Positions 25,766-35,166 of a stretch of DNA of 64,000 nucleotides are shown one piece after another. The translations under genes and the position numbers were made by a program. Numbering within the stretch: the stretch's first letter is position 1; each line of letters begins with the position of its first letter. Origin of the DNA: Roseovarius sp. EL26 (GTDB lineage: Bacteria > Pseudomonadota > Alphaproteobacteria > Rhodobacterales > Rhodobacteraceae); NCBI RefSeq assembly GCF_900327775.1, contig NZ_OUMZ01000007.1:2157606-2221605 (forward strand). The letters run 5' to 3'. The notes below the pieces were generated by a model. The model saw only the letters and a program-made list of their open reading frames with translations, ran no database searches and was not told where the DNA came from.

Positions 25766-26737
25766 CTAAGCTTTCTTTTCATAATAGTTGGCTCTGACAG
25801 TTGCCCCGATGAAGTTGTTAATCAGCCTCCTTGCATGCACCATCGTGGTGTTGCCGACGTCCTTGCTTGGAGCGATTTCCACCAGGTCCATACCCACCAC
25901 ACGGCCTTTGTTCACCAACCCATGGATCAGCTTGTGCATCTGAACCCAGGACAGTCCGCCTGGCGCTTGTGTGATTACGGCGGGCATGATGGTTGGGTCA
26001 AGCCCATCCGCGTCCACCGTCAGATAATATGGACCGCCATCGGGAATGCGGTCCAGCACCGCCTGCATACCCATGTCATGCATTTCATAGGCGGTTATGA
26101 TGTCAGCGCCGTAAGACTTGGCAAGTTCGACTTCGCCAGTACGGGCGCTGCCGGTTCCGCGAATGCCGATCTGAACGATATCACCGATCCAATCCATTTC
26201 CGAGGCGCGGCGGATCGGGCTGGAGTAACCGTTGGTTTCGCCGTTCACATCATCACGCCAGTCGATATGGGCATCGACCTGCACAAGCGTAATTTTCTCA
26301 CCCAGCTCTTCCATACCACGCAGTATCGGAATTGGGATACCATGATCGCCCCCAATCGAGATCAGCGTACTGCCGGATTTCATGATCTTGCGAACAGCCG
26401 CTTCGGCGTTACGGTAATGCGCGGCGTGATCGCCCATGTCTGCAACGACGTTCCCGCAATCGACGACTTTGATGTCGCGGTTGTCCAGTAGGGGTCCGCC
26501 CACGTCAAAATCATAATGATTGAGATCGTAGAAAGCATCGGCTTCGGAAATGTCGTGGCGCAGCGCATCAGGTGCGAAGCTTTGATCATTCGCCATGGCA
26601 TCGGGAGAATAAGGCATTCCGAACGGAATCCCCAAAATCGCAATATCTGCGCTCAGATTGTCTAGATCACCCTCAAACGGAAAACCCATATAAGTGCTCG
26701 GGCCCTGGGATGGGCGTTTTACGAGTTTCTCCGACAT
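25766..26737 (-). CDS. Ureohydrolase (agmatinase/guanidino-acid hydrolase family)
   Basis: 323 residues of the arginase/agmatinase superfamily, which uses two metal ions (Mn, sometimes Ni) to split guanidino compounds into urea and an amine. All metal-ligand motifs are present: GGDHG, DAHIDW and DADGLDP, plus a late Glu region. The likely substrate type is agmatine, guanidinobutyrate, guanidinopropionate or similar; sequence alone does not decide. It is the intact paralog of the broken gene at 20551-20835. It is divergent from a LysR gene, and the pair shares an intergenic region with an ACTTGC-N7-GCAAGT box. Confidence 0.9.
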   Translation of the reverse strand: MSEKLVKRPSQGPSTYMGFPFEGDLDNLSADIAILGIPFGMPYSPDAMANDQSFAPDALRHDISEADAFYDLNHYDFDVGGPLLDNRDIKVVDCGNVVADMGDHAAHYRNAEAAVRKIMKSGSTLISIGGDHGIPIPILRGMEELGEKITLVQVDAHIDWRDDVNGETNGYSSPIRRASEMDWIGDIVQIGIRGTGSARTGEVELAKSYGADIITAYEMHDMGMQAVLDRIPDGGPYYLTVDADGLDPTIMPAVITQAPGGLSWVQMHKLIHGLVNKGRVVGMDLVEIAPSKDVGNTTMVHARRLINNFIGATVRANYYEKKA

Positions 26738-26910
26738 GCTGATCTCCTTTTTAGTTTCTCAAACTGCAGGGCCGCTCGGGCCACATTCGTGCTGGTCCGC
26801 ATCGAACAGTGAGTTTCGCGACGATAGTTCCCGGGTCGCCATACGTCTATTGATGCTACGTCACGCTAGTAAGATTTAGCTCGACTTTGAACAATAAATA
26901 TGAACACTTC

Positions 26911-26929
26911 ACTTGCGCTTTTTGCAAGT
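26911..26929. promoter_or_regulatory. LysR box between ureohydrolase and lysR
   Basis: ACTTGC-N7-GCAAGT, a perfect 6-bp inverted repeat 10 bp upstream of the lysR start. A near copy (ACTTGC-N7-GCAAAC) lies upstream of the binding-protein gene at 29597-29615. Confidence 0.65.
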
Positions 26930-26939
26930 AAGGAGCTAA

Positions 26940-27878
26940 ATGAATTCTTTTAATCTATCCAATTTTGATCTCCGGCATCTGCGCGTCTTCATCTCCGTTG
27001 TGGAAAATGAAGGGGTGAGCGCCGCCGCGTTTGCTAATGGCGTTGCTTTGTCGACCATCAGCCGCGACCTCACATCGTTGGAGGAGCGCTTGGGTGTAAA
27101 GCTGTGCAATCGTGGACGGGGTGGATTTTCCCTTACCCTTCAAGGCGAGGCAATTTATCGTGCTGCAGTCGACTTGCAAAAACGCATACAGGTTTTTGAG
27201 CTTGAGGTGCAGGCGGCCAAGGATGTTGTCTCGGACAGTTTCAATATAGGGATCAACGACCACCTTATTGCAAATACCGACAGTGGCTTGGTCGCGGCCA
27301 TGGTCCAAATGCGGAAAAAATTTCCTGACACCCTGATAAATGTCAGCGTGCATGAAACAACCACACTCGACGTATCGATACGAGAAAGGCGTCTGGATGT
27401 CGGTGTAACCGGACAGCCCGCGTGGCTGCAGCCGTTACAGTATACAAAGCTCTTTCTGGAAGAGCATCGCCTTTATGTTGGAACCAACTGCCCGCTTTTG
27501 GATGAAGTTCGACGCTCTCTGGGTAAAGCCCCCACAGAAATAAAAAAACCGCTACCCTACATCGCACGAAGAGAGCAGACGGATGGCTTCAAAAAGTTTG
27601 AAGAACGCTATCCACTTAGCGTCGTCAGCCGGTGTGAAAATCTCGAAGCGGTTCTTGCGGCCGTACTTTCTGGCGCGGGATGCGCGTTGATGCCTGTAAA
27701 ATTCGTCGAATCCGTCCACCGAGATGACGTGGTCGAGCTTCCAGTCAAGGAAGCTCCCTTCTTTGTTCAGTTCTACCTTGCCTATCGCCGGGATGCGGTG
27801 CGGCAGAAGGGTCTCAAAACCTTCCTTTTCCATTTCTCAAAAACTGGGAAAGGACTGATTTATTATCCTGGAAGCTAG
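26940..27878 (+). CDS. LysR-family transcriptional regulator
   Basis: 312 residues: N-terminal HTH (LRHLRVFISVVENEGVSAAA through LTSLEERLGVKLCNRGRGG) and a periplasmic-binding-like effector domain. It belongs to the same subgroup as the regulator at 61489-62484 (both have a C(N/D)RGR(G/S)GF segment). It is divergent from the ureohydrolase gene and converges on the solute-binding-protein gene, overlapping its stop by three bases. Two matching boxes, one at each promoter, suggest it controls both and itself. Confidence 0.88.
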   Translation: MNSFNLSNFDLRHLRVFISVVENEGVSAAAFANGVALSTISRDLTSLEERLGVKLCNRGRGGFSLTLQGEAIYRAAVDLQKRIQVFELEVQAAKDVVSDSFNIGINDHLIANTDSGLVAAMVQMRKKFPDTLINVSVHETTTLDVSIRERRLDVGVTGQPAWLQPLQYTKLFLEEHRLYVGTNCPLLDEVRRSLGKAPTEIKKPLPYIARREQTDGFKKFEERYPLSVVSRCENLEAVLAAVLSGAGCALMPVKFVESVHRDDVVELPVKEAPFFVQFYLAYRRDAVRQKGLKTFLFHFSKTGKGLIYYPGS

Positions 27879-29488
27879 CTTTTGAACCACCAACGCTCAA
27901 AGGCACGTCCGCCGTCAAGTTCCCAGGTCGAACCTATTGTTTCAGCATGACCAACCTTGTCAGAATGCGCATAGACGTAGTTTGTGAACATCGGTATGAG
28001 GGTGGCCCCTTCATCACGGGAAATCATGCACATTTCCCGATAGATTTCCGCCCGTTTCACATCGTCCAGCTCGCCTTTGGCCATGCCAAGAAGCTCGTCA
28101 AAACGGTCATTGCCCCAGAACGTCTCGGACCAGTCAGTGCCGGACTTGTAGGTGAGTGAGAAGATCATATCAGGCGTGGGCCGTGCACCCCACTTTGAAA
28201 AGACGAAAGGCTTTTTCTGCCAAACGCTGTCCCAATATCCATCATTTGGTTCGCGAACCGGCTTGAGGTTGATATTTGCAGCCTTGGCCTGCTCGGAATA
28301 GAGCGCGGCCAGATCAACCGCGCCAGGCATCACCCCGTCGGCTGCCGACAATGCAGTATCTAGGCTGTCCAGACCGGCTTGCTTGAGGTGCCATTTGGCT
28401 TTGTCAGGATCATAGCCGCGCTGCGGAATATCGTCAGGGAAATATGGCATGTTCGGTGAGATGTGGAAGTCGTTCCCGAGCGTCGCCGTCCCGAACATGA
28501 TTTTTCCGATGATTTCTTCGCGGTCGATGGCAAATTTCATGGCCATGCGCACATCATTATTGTCAAAAGGTGCAGCATTGGTAAGCATCGGCAAGGTAAC
28601 GGTTGATCCCGACGGAATGTTGAGAACCTCAACACCTGACCGACGTTGAAGCAGAGCAAGTGTTTTAAGATCGACAGAACTCACCGCATCCACATCACCC
28701 GACACCAGCGCGGTCTGACGTGCGTTCGGGTCGTTGATGGCGATCAGCTCAAGAGCGTCAAACCAGGCACCTTCTCTGTGCCAGCCGTCATGCTTGACCA
28801 AACTTGCACCGACCCCAGGATTGAAATTTTCGATCCGGTAAGGTCCCGATCCCATGCCGCCTTTCCAGTCAGCTTTCCCATCGGCATCCGCTGGAACCAT
28901 AGCGATGTGATAGTCGGTCAGAATATATGGAAGATCTGCAACGCCGCTGTCCAATTCCATGATAACCGCGTGATCGCCATCCGCTCGTACATCCACAACA
29001 GCGGCCAAAAGCGACTTTGCCGCTGACGAGCTGTCTTCGCTGATATGATGCTGAATCGACGCTATTACATCTCTCGACGTGACAGGGCGCCCATCGTGGA
29101 ACGTGGCATTTGTGTTCAACTCGAACGTCCAAACCATTGCATCTGGCGTCGCACTCCAGCTGTCGGCAAGGTCCGGGCCAAGCGACCCATCGGGTTCGAT
29201 AAGGGTTAGATAGCTGCGCGAGGCATGTGCCAGCTGAATCATGAATATCGTGACATAATGCGCCGGATCCATGGAATCCGTCGTGGCGGCCTCATGGACG
29301 CCCACGCGAAACGTTCCACCTTGTTGAGGCGTGGCCGCAGCGACTTGATTTGACCAGAGGGTTGAGGCGGTGCTTGTCGTCAAACCTGCAGCCGTGGCAT
29401 GGCCTATAAAGCTGCGTCGCGATATCCTGCGCTGTCGTCCGGCATCGATGATCCCAGAGAATGTCGGGTTGTCTTCCAGGTATTTCAT
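27875..29488 (-). CDS. ABC-transporter solute-binding protein, family 5, Tat-exported
   Basis: 537 residues of the DppA/OppA type that bind peptides, opines or other solutes for an ABC importer. A twin-arginine signal (RRISRRSFIGHATAAGLTTS) points to Tat export; the mature part starts near AATPQQGGTFRVG. Typical family segments are ATPDAMVWTFELNTNATFHD and DPNARQTALVSGDVDAV. No permease or ATPase genes are adjacent, so it must share a transporter encoded elsewhere or is an orphan. A LysR box lies upstream, matching that of the convergent lysR gene. Confidence 0.9.
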   Translation of the reverse strand: MKYLEDNPTFSGIIDAGRQRRISRRSFIGHATAAGLTTSTASTLWSNQVAAATPQQGGTFRVGVHEAATTDSMDPAHYVTIFMIQLAHASRSYLTLIEPDGSLGPDLADSWSATPDAMVWTFELNTNATFHDGRPVTSRDVIASIQHHISEDSSSAAKSLLAAVVDVRADGDHAVIMELDSGVADLPYILTDYHIAMVPADADGKADWKGGMGSGPYRIENFNPGVGASLVKHDGWHREGAWFDALELIAINDPNARQTALVSGDVDAVSSVDLKTLALLQRRSGVEVLNIPSGSTVTLPMLTNAAPFDNNDVRMAMKFAIDREEIIGKIMFGTATLGNDFHISPNMPYFPDDIPQRGYDPDKAKWHLKQAGLDSLDTALSAADGVMPGAVDLAALYSEQAKAANINLKPVREPNDGYWDSVWQKKPFVFSKWGARPTPDMIFSLTYKSGTDWSETFWGNDRFDELLGMAKGELDDVKRAEIYREMCMISRDEGATLIPMFTNYVYAHSDKVGHAETIGSTWELDGGRAFERWWFKS

Positions 29489-29596
29489 TGTGGCATCTAC
29501 CCATTTTTGTTGGTTCGACCGTCAAGGCTGGCCAAATTAATTGGGGTGACGTTAGTGAGGTAATCTTCGGCAAAAAACGGAAAAAAGGATAACTTT

Positions 29597-29615
29597 ACTT
29601 GCGGGTTTTGCAAAC
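29597..29615. promoter_or_regulatory. LysR box upstream of the binding-protein gene
   Basis: ACTTGC-GGGTTTT-GCAAAC, the same pattern and spacing as the box at 26911-26929, about 110 bp before the start of the family-5 binding protein gene. Confidence 0.6.
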
Positions 29616-29745
29616 TAAACTGAAACCTTAGCGCTTGATCGGCTAACATTCTGCCGCGAACATGCTGTCAACTTGCGTGTTACGAAGTGCTACTTCGTAT
29701 GAAAAGGACTGTACTCATGCGTGACAAATTGATGGGGAATTACAC

Positions 29746-30285
29746 ATGAAGATTTCGCAGGAGCTACAAGGACTGTTTTCACGGCTCGGCGTTGCCAAAA
29801 CATTCCCGAAACGCTTCACTCTTTTGCATGAGGGCGACGTAAGCCGACACGCCTACTTCATCGAAACCGGTTGTATTCGCCTCTGGCACAACAACGACGG
29901 CGCAGATGTCTCCGTGAAGTTCTTTCTACCCGGCGAGCTTTGCGCCTCCTTGCAAAGCATGCATCGCGAAGAACCCAGTAAATACGAGCTCGAAACCATT
30001 ACCCCCTGTGTGGTGAGCATGTTGGACAAATCTGAACTGGAGCGAGAAGCGGCTGAAACGCCTGGCCTGAAGGATTACATCTCATCGGTCATGGTGCACT
30101 GCCTGGTGAACTATCAGGACCTGTTTGTCGACCGGATCGCCAAAGCACCGGAAGAGCGCTATCGTGCCTTGATCGAAGAAGACCCCGCCATTCTCGACAT
30201 AGTGCCGCTGCACTACATCGCGTCATATCTTGGGATCACGCCGGTCTCGCTCAGCCGTATTCGAAAAAAGATCGCACTCTCTTAA
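29746..30285 (+). CDS. Crp/Fnr-family regulator
   Basis: 179 residues: a cyclic-nucleotide-binding-like beta roll (RFTLLHEGDVSRHAYFIETG, FLPGELCASLQS) and a short C-terminal HTH (PLHYIASYLGITPVSLSRIR). It lacks the N-terminal cysteines of Fnr and the full cAMP phosphate cassette of Crp, so it belongs to the group with unknown signals. It is divergent from the family-5 binding protein gene. A small membrane protein gene follows on the same strand. Confidence 0.85.
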   Translation: MKISQELQGLFSRLGVAKTFPKRFTLLHEGDVSRHAYFIETGCIRLWHNNDGADVSVKFFLPGELCASLQSMHREEPSKYELETITPCVVSMLDKSELEREAAETPGLKDYISSVMVHCLVNYQDLFVDRIAKAPEERYRALIEEDPAILDIVPLHYIASYLGITPVSLSRIRKKIALS

Positions 30286-30438
30286 CAAACGATAAGGCGT
30301 CGCGACGCGCCCCCTTGTAAAGCCCGCATTGAAGGGCGCGGCGCTCTCTGGCAACGGCCACATTTTGCCGTGTGTTGATGAGGTTCGCAGCCGAGGAACG
30401 ACATATGCGATTACGCGCTGCATCAAAGGAAAATCGAA

Positions 30439-30843
30439 ATGAACGCAAGACTGTTGATCGGTCGGTTTTTAATCCTGCTTGGTCTTATCGGGGGCTTTAT
30501 TAGTTTCTGGTACACGGTCAGCTTCACATGGAATCCTGAGTTTCAGTCCGTAAACCTTCCAGATGCGCCGACGCACGCAAACTATCATGCATTTCGCGGC
30601 GCTATGCTGGCGCTCGGAGTTAACCTGCTTCTCGTCTGGGTCGCGTTCAACGCCGCAAAACTCACGCGAGAAGGTTGGAGCATCGTGACCTTCATGACCG
30701 TTTTCTACTACCTAGGTTGGTGGGCGGCATGGCCGATCTGGGGCCTGCATGCCCCAAACATTACTGCCGAAATGAACCATGTTCTTGGAACGGTCGGAGG
30801 ATTGGGCGGCCTGATCATTTTGCGGCCGAGTGGCACCGCGTGA
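30439..30843 (+). CDS. Four-TM membrane protein of unknown function
   Basis: 134 residues with four hydrophobic helices: LLIGRFLILLGLIGGFISFW, then a helix around residues 55-75, another at WSIVTFMTVFYYLGWWAAW, and a final one near the C-terminus (VLGTVGGLGGLIIL). Several conserved-looking His and Asn residues occur in loops (THANYHAFRG, AEMNHVLG). It follows the Crp/Fnr gene by 153 bp. No family is recognised with certainty. Confidence 0.6.
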   Translation: MNARLLIGRFLILLGLIGGFISFWYTVSFTWNPEFQSVNLPDAPTHANYHAFRGAMLALGVNLLLVWVAFNAAKLTREGWSIVTFMTVFYYLGWWAAWPIWGLHAPNITAEMNHVLGTVGGLGGLIILRPSGTA

Positions 30844-31267
30844 TGTAACGTACGCGGTTTCCTTCCCGCCATACTGGATGATGTTGCTATTAGACTCTCT
30901 CGGAGAAAGGTACTCCATTAACAGCGCAATTTACTGGCAATTCGGCTATTCACGCTCGGCGCAGCATTGGTCATTATGGGCTCTCTGCCAGTCACGGATG
31001 CGGTGCTGCATCTGCACCGTAATACGCAAGATCTTGCGACGCAAACGGCCCAAACCTGACATTGACCCAGCTATCAGGATGCTGCGAAGCGACCCGTCAT
31101 TGCGGACTTTCGCTGCGATGGCAAAGTCTGGGGTTATGCGAACTTACCGTCTAGCGTACAAAACTGCCATTGGCCTAAAGTATACCAAGGGCAAGACCGG
31201 AAATAAGCGATCATTTGTATTTATTGGTTGAGCAGTGTCACGTCGTAAGCCTGTTGAAACGACATTT
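30844..31267. other. Intergenic with long-repeat copy
   Basis: About 425 bp: repeat A copy 2, followed by a degenerate stretch with the dispersed-repeat core (GGACTTTCGCTGCGATGG near 31106). No gene is seen. Confidence 0.5.
30859..31119. repeat. Long direct repeat A, copy 2
   Basis: Direct-orientation partner of 24813-25073. Similarity is strongest over the first 190 bp and continues weakly to the ATGCTGC and CATTGC segments. Confidence 0.85.
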
Positions 31268-32155
31268 TTATTTTTCATACTGGGAAACAACGGCCAACAA
31301 TTCGCGGACGAATTCACCAACAAGGTCTGATGCCTCTCCTGGTGGAGGGTGAAGAAGAACGACTTCGTGAAATACTTCCATCTCGATTGGAACAACTACA
31401 AGATTTCTGTTTTGAAAATGTGCCGCAGTAATAGGATCAATAATTGAAATCCCGACACCTTTTGCAACCAATTCGCAATTGGTTGCAAAGAACTGAGTGT
31501 GTATCGACGGCGCCCAGTCGAAGCCGGCAAGCGCAAAAGCTGCAGATAGCTGCCGGCTCGTGGAGTGATCGCTAAATAGCGCCACCAGTTTTTCAGATAC
31601 CAGATCTTCGACAGACAAAACATCCCGCCCGGCCAACTTATGGCCTGCTGGGACAGCACAAACACATCGCAGGCTAATTTCACGGTAGACATTTCCTGAC
31701 GGTTCCACCGGCGGTTCGACCAAGGCAATGTCATATTGCTGAGAAGGAAACAGGCTGCGGACCATGTGGGAACTTCGGGTCTGGATATCGAATTTCACAT
31801 CTGGATAATTGAGGTGCATTCGGGCAATCGCTTGTGGCAATACGGTCAAACCATAACCGGGAAGCGTGGCTATCGTAATGGCGCCAAATTTTCCCTGACG
31901 GATCTGGCTGGCGACTTGGTTGGCAAGGTCCAAATCGCCTAAAAGACGGTCAGTGACTTCATAGAAGTATGTGGCTTCAACCGTTGGATGCAGCCGACCT
32001 GATCGACGATCAAAAAGCAAAAAGCCCAATTGATGTTCCAGATTTGCGATCATTGTGCTGACGCCGGGTTGGGACATGTTGAGCGCGACGGCTGCTTTCG
32101 AGACCGTTTTGTGCGCCATGATCATCTTAAAGCATTGAAGCTGTTTTAAATTCAT
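31268..32155 (-). CDS. LysR-family regulator, OccR/NocR-like
   Basis: 295 residues with an N-terminal HTH (LKQLQCFKMIMAHKTVSKAA to LEHQLGFLLFDRRSGRL) and an effector domain carrying GVGISIIDPITA, as in regulators of opine and basic amino-acid catabolism. It is paralogous to the regulator at 42602-43492, with the same length and landmarks (SGRLxPT, TRSSH/SRSSH). It is divergent from the DctPQM/ureohydrolase/TauE unit, which it probably controls; the AT-rich gap has TTAATAT/ATATTAA inverted repeats. Confidence 0.88.
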   Translation of the reverse strand: MNLKQLQCFKMIMAHKTVSKAAVALNMSQPGVSTMIANLEHQLGFLLFDRRSGRLHPTVEATYFYEVTDRLLGDLDLANQVASQIRQGKFGAITIATLPGYGLTVLPQAIARMHLNYPDVKFDIQTRSSHMVRSLFPSQQYDIALVEPPVEPSGNVYREISLRCVCAVPAGHKLAGRDVLSVEDLVSEKLVALFSDHSTSRQLSAAFALAGFDWAPSIHTQFFATNCELVAKGVGISIIDPITAAHFQNRNLVVVPIEMEVFHEVVLLHPPPGEASDLVGEFVRELLAVVSQYEK

Positions 32156-32286
32156 CTAGTCCCTCGTGTCGGCTCAATACAGGTATTTTAATATCGTATA
32201 CTAAACGCAAATTATATTATTATTATTGTATATTAATCTTGGCTACGCTCACCAAATGATAAGCATGAATGCTAGGGGAGCGAACC

Positions 32287-33282
32287 ATGATCAATAAAAT
32301 CAAATTTACTTTGTCGGGCCTGGCTTTTGCCATTGGTTCGAGTGCTGCATATGCAGATGAAGTCGCAATAAACTTAGGATTTGCAGCGCCGGTAGAAAGC
32401 GCCTATGGCGTTCTAGCCGCGAAATTCGAAGAACTGGCGGAGGAATACTCGGGCGGGACCATCGATGTGAAAGTCCGGTGCTGTACACAACTCGCCACTG
32501 AAGACGAAGCTTTCAAAGCAATGCAATTGGGCACGGTGGACATGTACATCATGACCCACAACAATATTTCGCCCCACTTTGCGCCGATGGAAGCGTTTGT
32601 ACTGCCGTATATCTTCCAGAGCACGGATCACGCCTATGCCGTGTTGGACGGCGAAGTTGGTGCAGGGATAGCCGCGCAAATCAAGCAGAAGACGTCACTG
32701 GAATTGCTGACCTTCGGTTACGTCGAATACCGCGATTTTTACAATACCGAACGCCCTATCAACAGCATCGACGATATCAAGGGTATCCGCGTGCGCGTTC
32801 CACAAAACAATGTGATGATCAAAACGCACGAAGCATTCGGGTCAGTGCCATTGCCGATTGCGTGGTCCGAAACTCTGGCCGCTTTGCAAACCGGAGCCGT
32901 TTCTGCGGGTGACAGTGGCGCGTCTTTTGTTAAGTCACAAAAGTTTTACGAGATCGCTGACAATCTGGCCGTGCTTGAACATTTTGCCTTTTTCACACCG
33001 ATGCTCGCGAGCAGCCGGATTATGGGCAAGTTGGACGAAGCCCAAAAAGACGCTGTGCGCCGAGCCGCGCTGGATGCGGGACAACACCAGCGTGAAGAAA
33101 TGGCGCGTCAGTTGGAAGAAGCCCGTGAATTCCTAGCGGCAGACGGTGGCATGACAATCACCTTCCCGGACAAGGAAGGCTTTATCGCTGCAGGTATCGA
33201 AGTGCAGGACACGTTCATCGAAGAAGGTGCCAATGAGGCGACCAAGACGCTGATCCTCGATATTCGCGCGGCGGCCGAATAA
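32287..33282 (+). CDS. dctP: TRAP transporter substrate-binding protein DctP
   Basis: 331 residues: signal peptide (MINKIKFTLSGLAFAIGSSA, cut after AYA), then the DctP fold with FAAPVESAYGVLAAKFEELA, the long middle helix and the conserved Arg region KGIRVRVPQNNVM, whose Arg usually pairs with a substrate carboxylate or sulfonate. AGGGGAG stands 7 nt before the ATG at 32287. It starts a five-gene unit of dctP, dctQ, dctM, ureohydrolase and tauE, so its ligand is probably the substrate of the ureohydrolase, a guanidino acid (inference). Confidence 0.92.
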   Translation: MINKIKFTLSGLAFAIGSSAAYADEVAINLGFAAPVESAYGVLAAKFEELAEEYSGGTIDVKVRCCTQLATEDEAFKAMQLGTVDMYIMTHNNISPHFAPMEAFVLPYIFQSTDHAYAVLDGEVGAGIAAQIKQKTSLELLTFGYVEYRDFYNTERPINSIDDIKGIRVRVPQNNVMIKTHEAFGSVPLPIAWSETLAALQTGAVSAGDSGASFVKSQKFYEIADNLAVLEHFAFFTPMLASSRIMGKLDEAQKDAVRRAALDAGQHQREEMARQLEEAREFLAADGGMTITFPDKEGFIAAGIEVQDTFIEEGANEATKTLILDIRAAAE

Positions 33283-33367
33283 CGAGCACACCTCCCGTGG
33301 CTTTTTGGGTCCACCTTTTGGGGTGCGTGAAATATGCGCACCCCCTTTTTCAGAATTGGAGACAAGC

Positions 33368-33865
33368 ATGTTTGCGAATGCTCTGCATAAATTGGATACG
33401 CGTTTCGAAGAGATATTCTGCGTTATTGGCCTGTCGGTCATGGCCACATGCATCTTTGCGCAAGTCGTTCTGCGTGTGTTCTTTGAATCCGCGTTTCACG
33501 GCGCGGAAGAACTCGCTGTCTACGGCATGGTGACCGCCGTTTATCTTGGATGTTCAATGGCCATTCGCGAACGCGCGCATATCCGGATTACCTTCCTCGT
33601 CGAAAAGCTTCCGCACAAAGGGCAAGTCTTTTGTATCGTCATGGCAGATCTGCTTTGGTTTGCATTCATTCTGCTGTTGCTCAAAGAAAGCATCGCCTGG
33701 ATCCAGCTGTTGATCCAGTTTGATTACATATCACCCGCCTTGGGAATTGATCAAAAATACCCCCAATCTGTAGTCCCACTTGCCTTGTGTCTAATGATCG
33801 GACGCATGATTCAAGTCTACTACCGGTGGATCATTCGGGACAACAAAGAAGGATTGCCGCTATGA
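33368..33865 (+). CDS. dctQ: TRAP transporter small permease DctQ
   Basis: 165 residues with four hydrophobic helices in the DctQ pattern, including FHGAEELAVYGMVTAVYLGC and the helix-3 region RERAHIRITFLVEKL. It forms the inner-membrane complex with DctM. The ATG at 33368 has GGAG upstream. Its stop overlaps the dctM start (ATGA), so translation is coupled. Confidence 0.92.
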   Translation: MFANALHKLDTRFEEIFCVIGLSVMATCIFAQVVLRVFFESAFHGAEELAVYGMVTAVYLGCSMAIRERAHIRITFLVEKLPHKGQVFCIVMADLLWFAFILLLLKESIAWIQLLIQFDYISPALGIDQKYPQSVVPLALCLMIGRMIQVYYRWIIRDNKEGLPL

Positions 33866-35157
33866 ACGGTCCAACGTGGATGGCGGCAGTCTTTCTGTTC
33901 ACCATCGTTATCGGGGTCCCAATCCCCTTCGCTGCGGGTATCGCAACGGTTATTGGCCTCTATATTGCCGATATCCCGCTCACGCTGTTGGCGCAGAGTG
34001 CCTACAACGCATTTGAGCCCTTTCCACTGACCACAATTCCGCTTTTCGTTCTGGCAGGCCAGCTCATGGAAAAGGGTGGTATGTCCGAAAAACTGATCGA
34101 GATCGCTCAACGGATGATCGGGGCCTACAAGGGTGGCATTGGTCTTGTGACCGTTGTAGCCTGCATGTTTTTCTCGGCTCTTTCCGGATCTGGTCCAGCA
34201 ACAACTGCCGCTATCGGGTCGATCACCATTCCGACCATGCTAAAGGAAAAATACCGCCCTCGTTTCGCTGGTGCGGTAGCAGCGGCGGCAGGAGCGATGG
34301 GCAGTATGATACCGCCCAGCAACCTGCTGATCATCTATGGCCTCGTTACAGACGAGAGCATTCCGCGTCTCTTCCTGGCGGGCATTGTTCCAGGGTTGTT
34401 CCTAGGCTTCCTGCTTTGCGTCGTTACTTACGGCATAGCCAAAAAGAATAACTATGGCGGCACCGGCGATAGGTTCACGCTTGTCCCTCTCCTGTGGGCA
34501 CTTTGGGAAGGAAAATGGGCCATCGGTGCACCAGTCTTTATTCTGGGTGGTATCTATGCTGGTTTCTTCACACCTTCAGAAGCCGCTGCGGCCGCCGTTT
34601 TCTATGGGCTTTTTGTCGGCCTCTTTATCTATCGTGGCCTGACCTGGCGCGGTGTCTACGAATCCCTGCGGTTTACGGCGCTCCTTGCTGGTTCCATCCT
34701 GTTCATTCTGGGTTCAACCAAAGCCTTTGGTCAACTGGTCACGATCTTTGACATCCCGGACATGGTTGGCGCTGCCTTCTCAGGCATCATTGATTATCCT
34801 TGGCTGGTGATGCTTTGTATCGGTGTGGTCTACATCTTTGTTGGTATGTGGTTGGAATCAATCCCACAGATCATCATCTTCACTGCGGTCATGCTGCCAA
34901 TCACGACCCAAATTGGTGTTGATCCGATTGTGTTTGGTGTCTTCACCGTGATGGCTTGCGAGGTAGGTTTCTTAACGCCACCTATTGGAGTGAACCTCTT
35001 TGTTGCCTCCAAACTGACAAAAACATCCGTCGAGGATATCTCAGTGGGCGTTATTCCACTGTTGATCCCTTACCTTTTCATCATCGTTCTTCTCTGCTTC
35101 TGGGGAGACTGGGTGACCTGGTTGCCCGATCTCGTCATGGGCCCATCGCTGGACTAG
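33862..35157 (+). CDS. dctM: TRAP transporter large permease DctM
   Basis: 431 residues with about twelve helices. Typical sequences are MFFSALSGSGPATTAAIGSI, AAAAGAMGSMIPPSNLLIIY and FLTPPIGVNLFVAS, which form the Na+-driven transport core of the DctM family. The ATG at 33862 overlaps the dctQ stop. With DctP and DctQ it makes a complete TRAP importer. Confidence 0.94.
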   Translation: MNGPTWMAAVFLFTIVIGVPIPFAAGIATVIGLYIADIPLTLLAQSAYNAFEPFPLTTIPLFVLAGQLMEKGGMSEKLIEIAQRMIGAYKGGIGLVTVVACMFFSALSGSGPATTAAIGSITIPTMLKEKYRPRFAGAVAAAAGAMGSMIPPSNLLIIYGLVTDESIPRLFLAGIVPGLFLGFLLCVVTYGIAKKNNYGGTGDRFTLVPLLWALWEGKWAIGAPVFILGGIYAGFFTPSEAAAAAVFYGLFVGLFIYRGLTWRGVYESLRFTALLAGSILFILGSTKAFGQLVTIFDIPDMVGAAFSGIIDYPWLVMLCIGVVYIFVGMWLESIPQIIIFTAVMLPITTQIGVDPIVFGVFTVMACEVGFLTPPIGVNLFVASKLTKTSVEDISVGVIPLLIPYLFIIVLLCFWGDWVTWLPDLVMGPSLD

Positions 35158-35166
35158 GAGATTTCA

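Noticed and set aside
25655..26491. Long plus-strand open frame
   Set aside because: It is antisense to the well-conserved ureohydrolase at 25766-26737.
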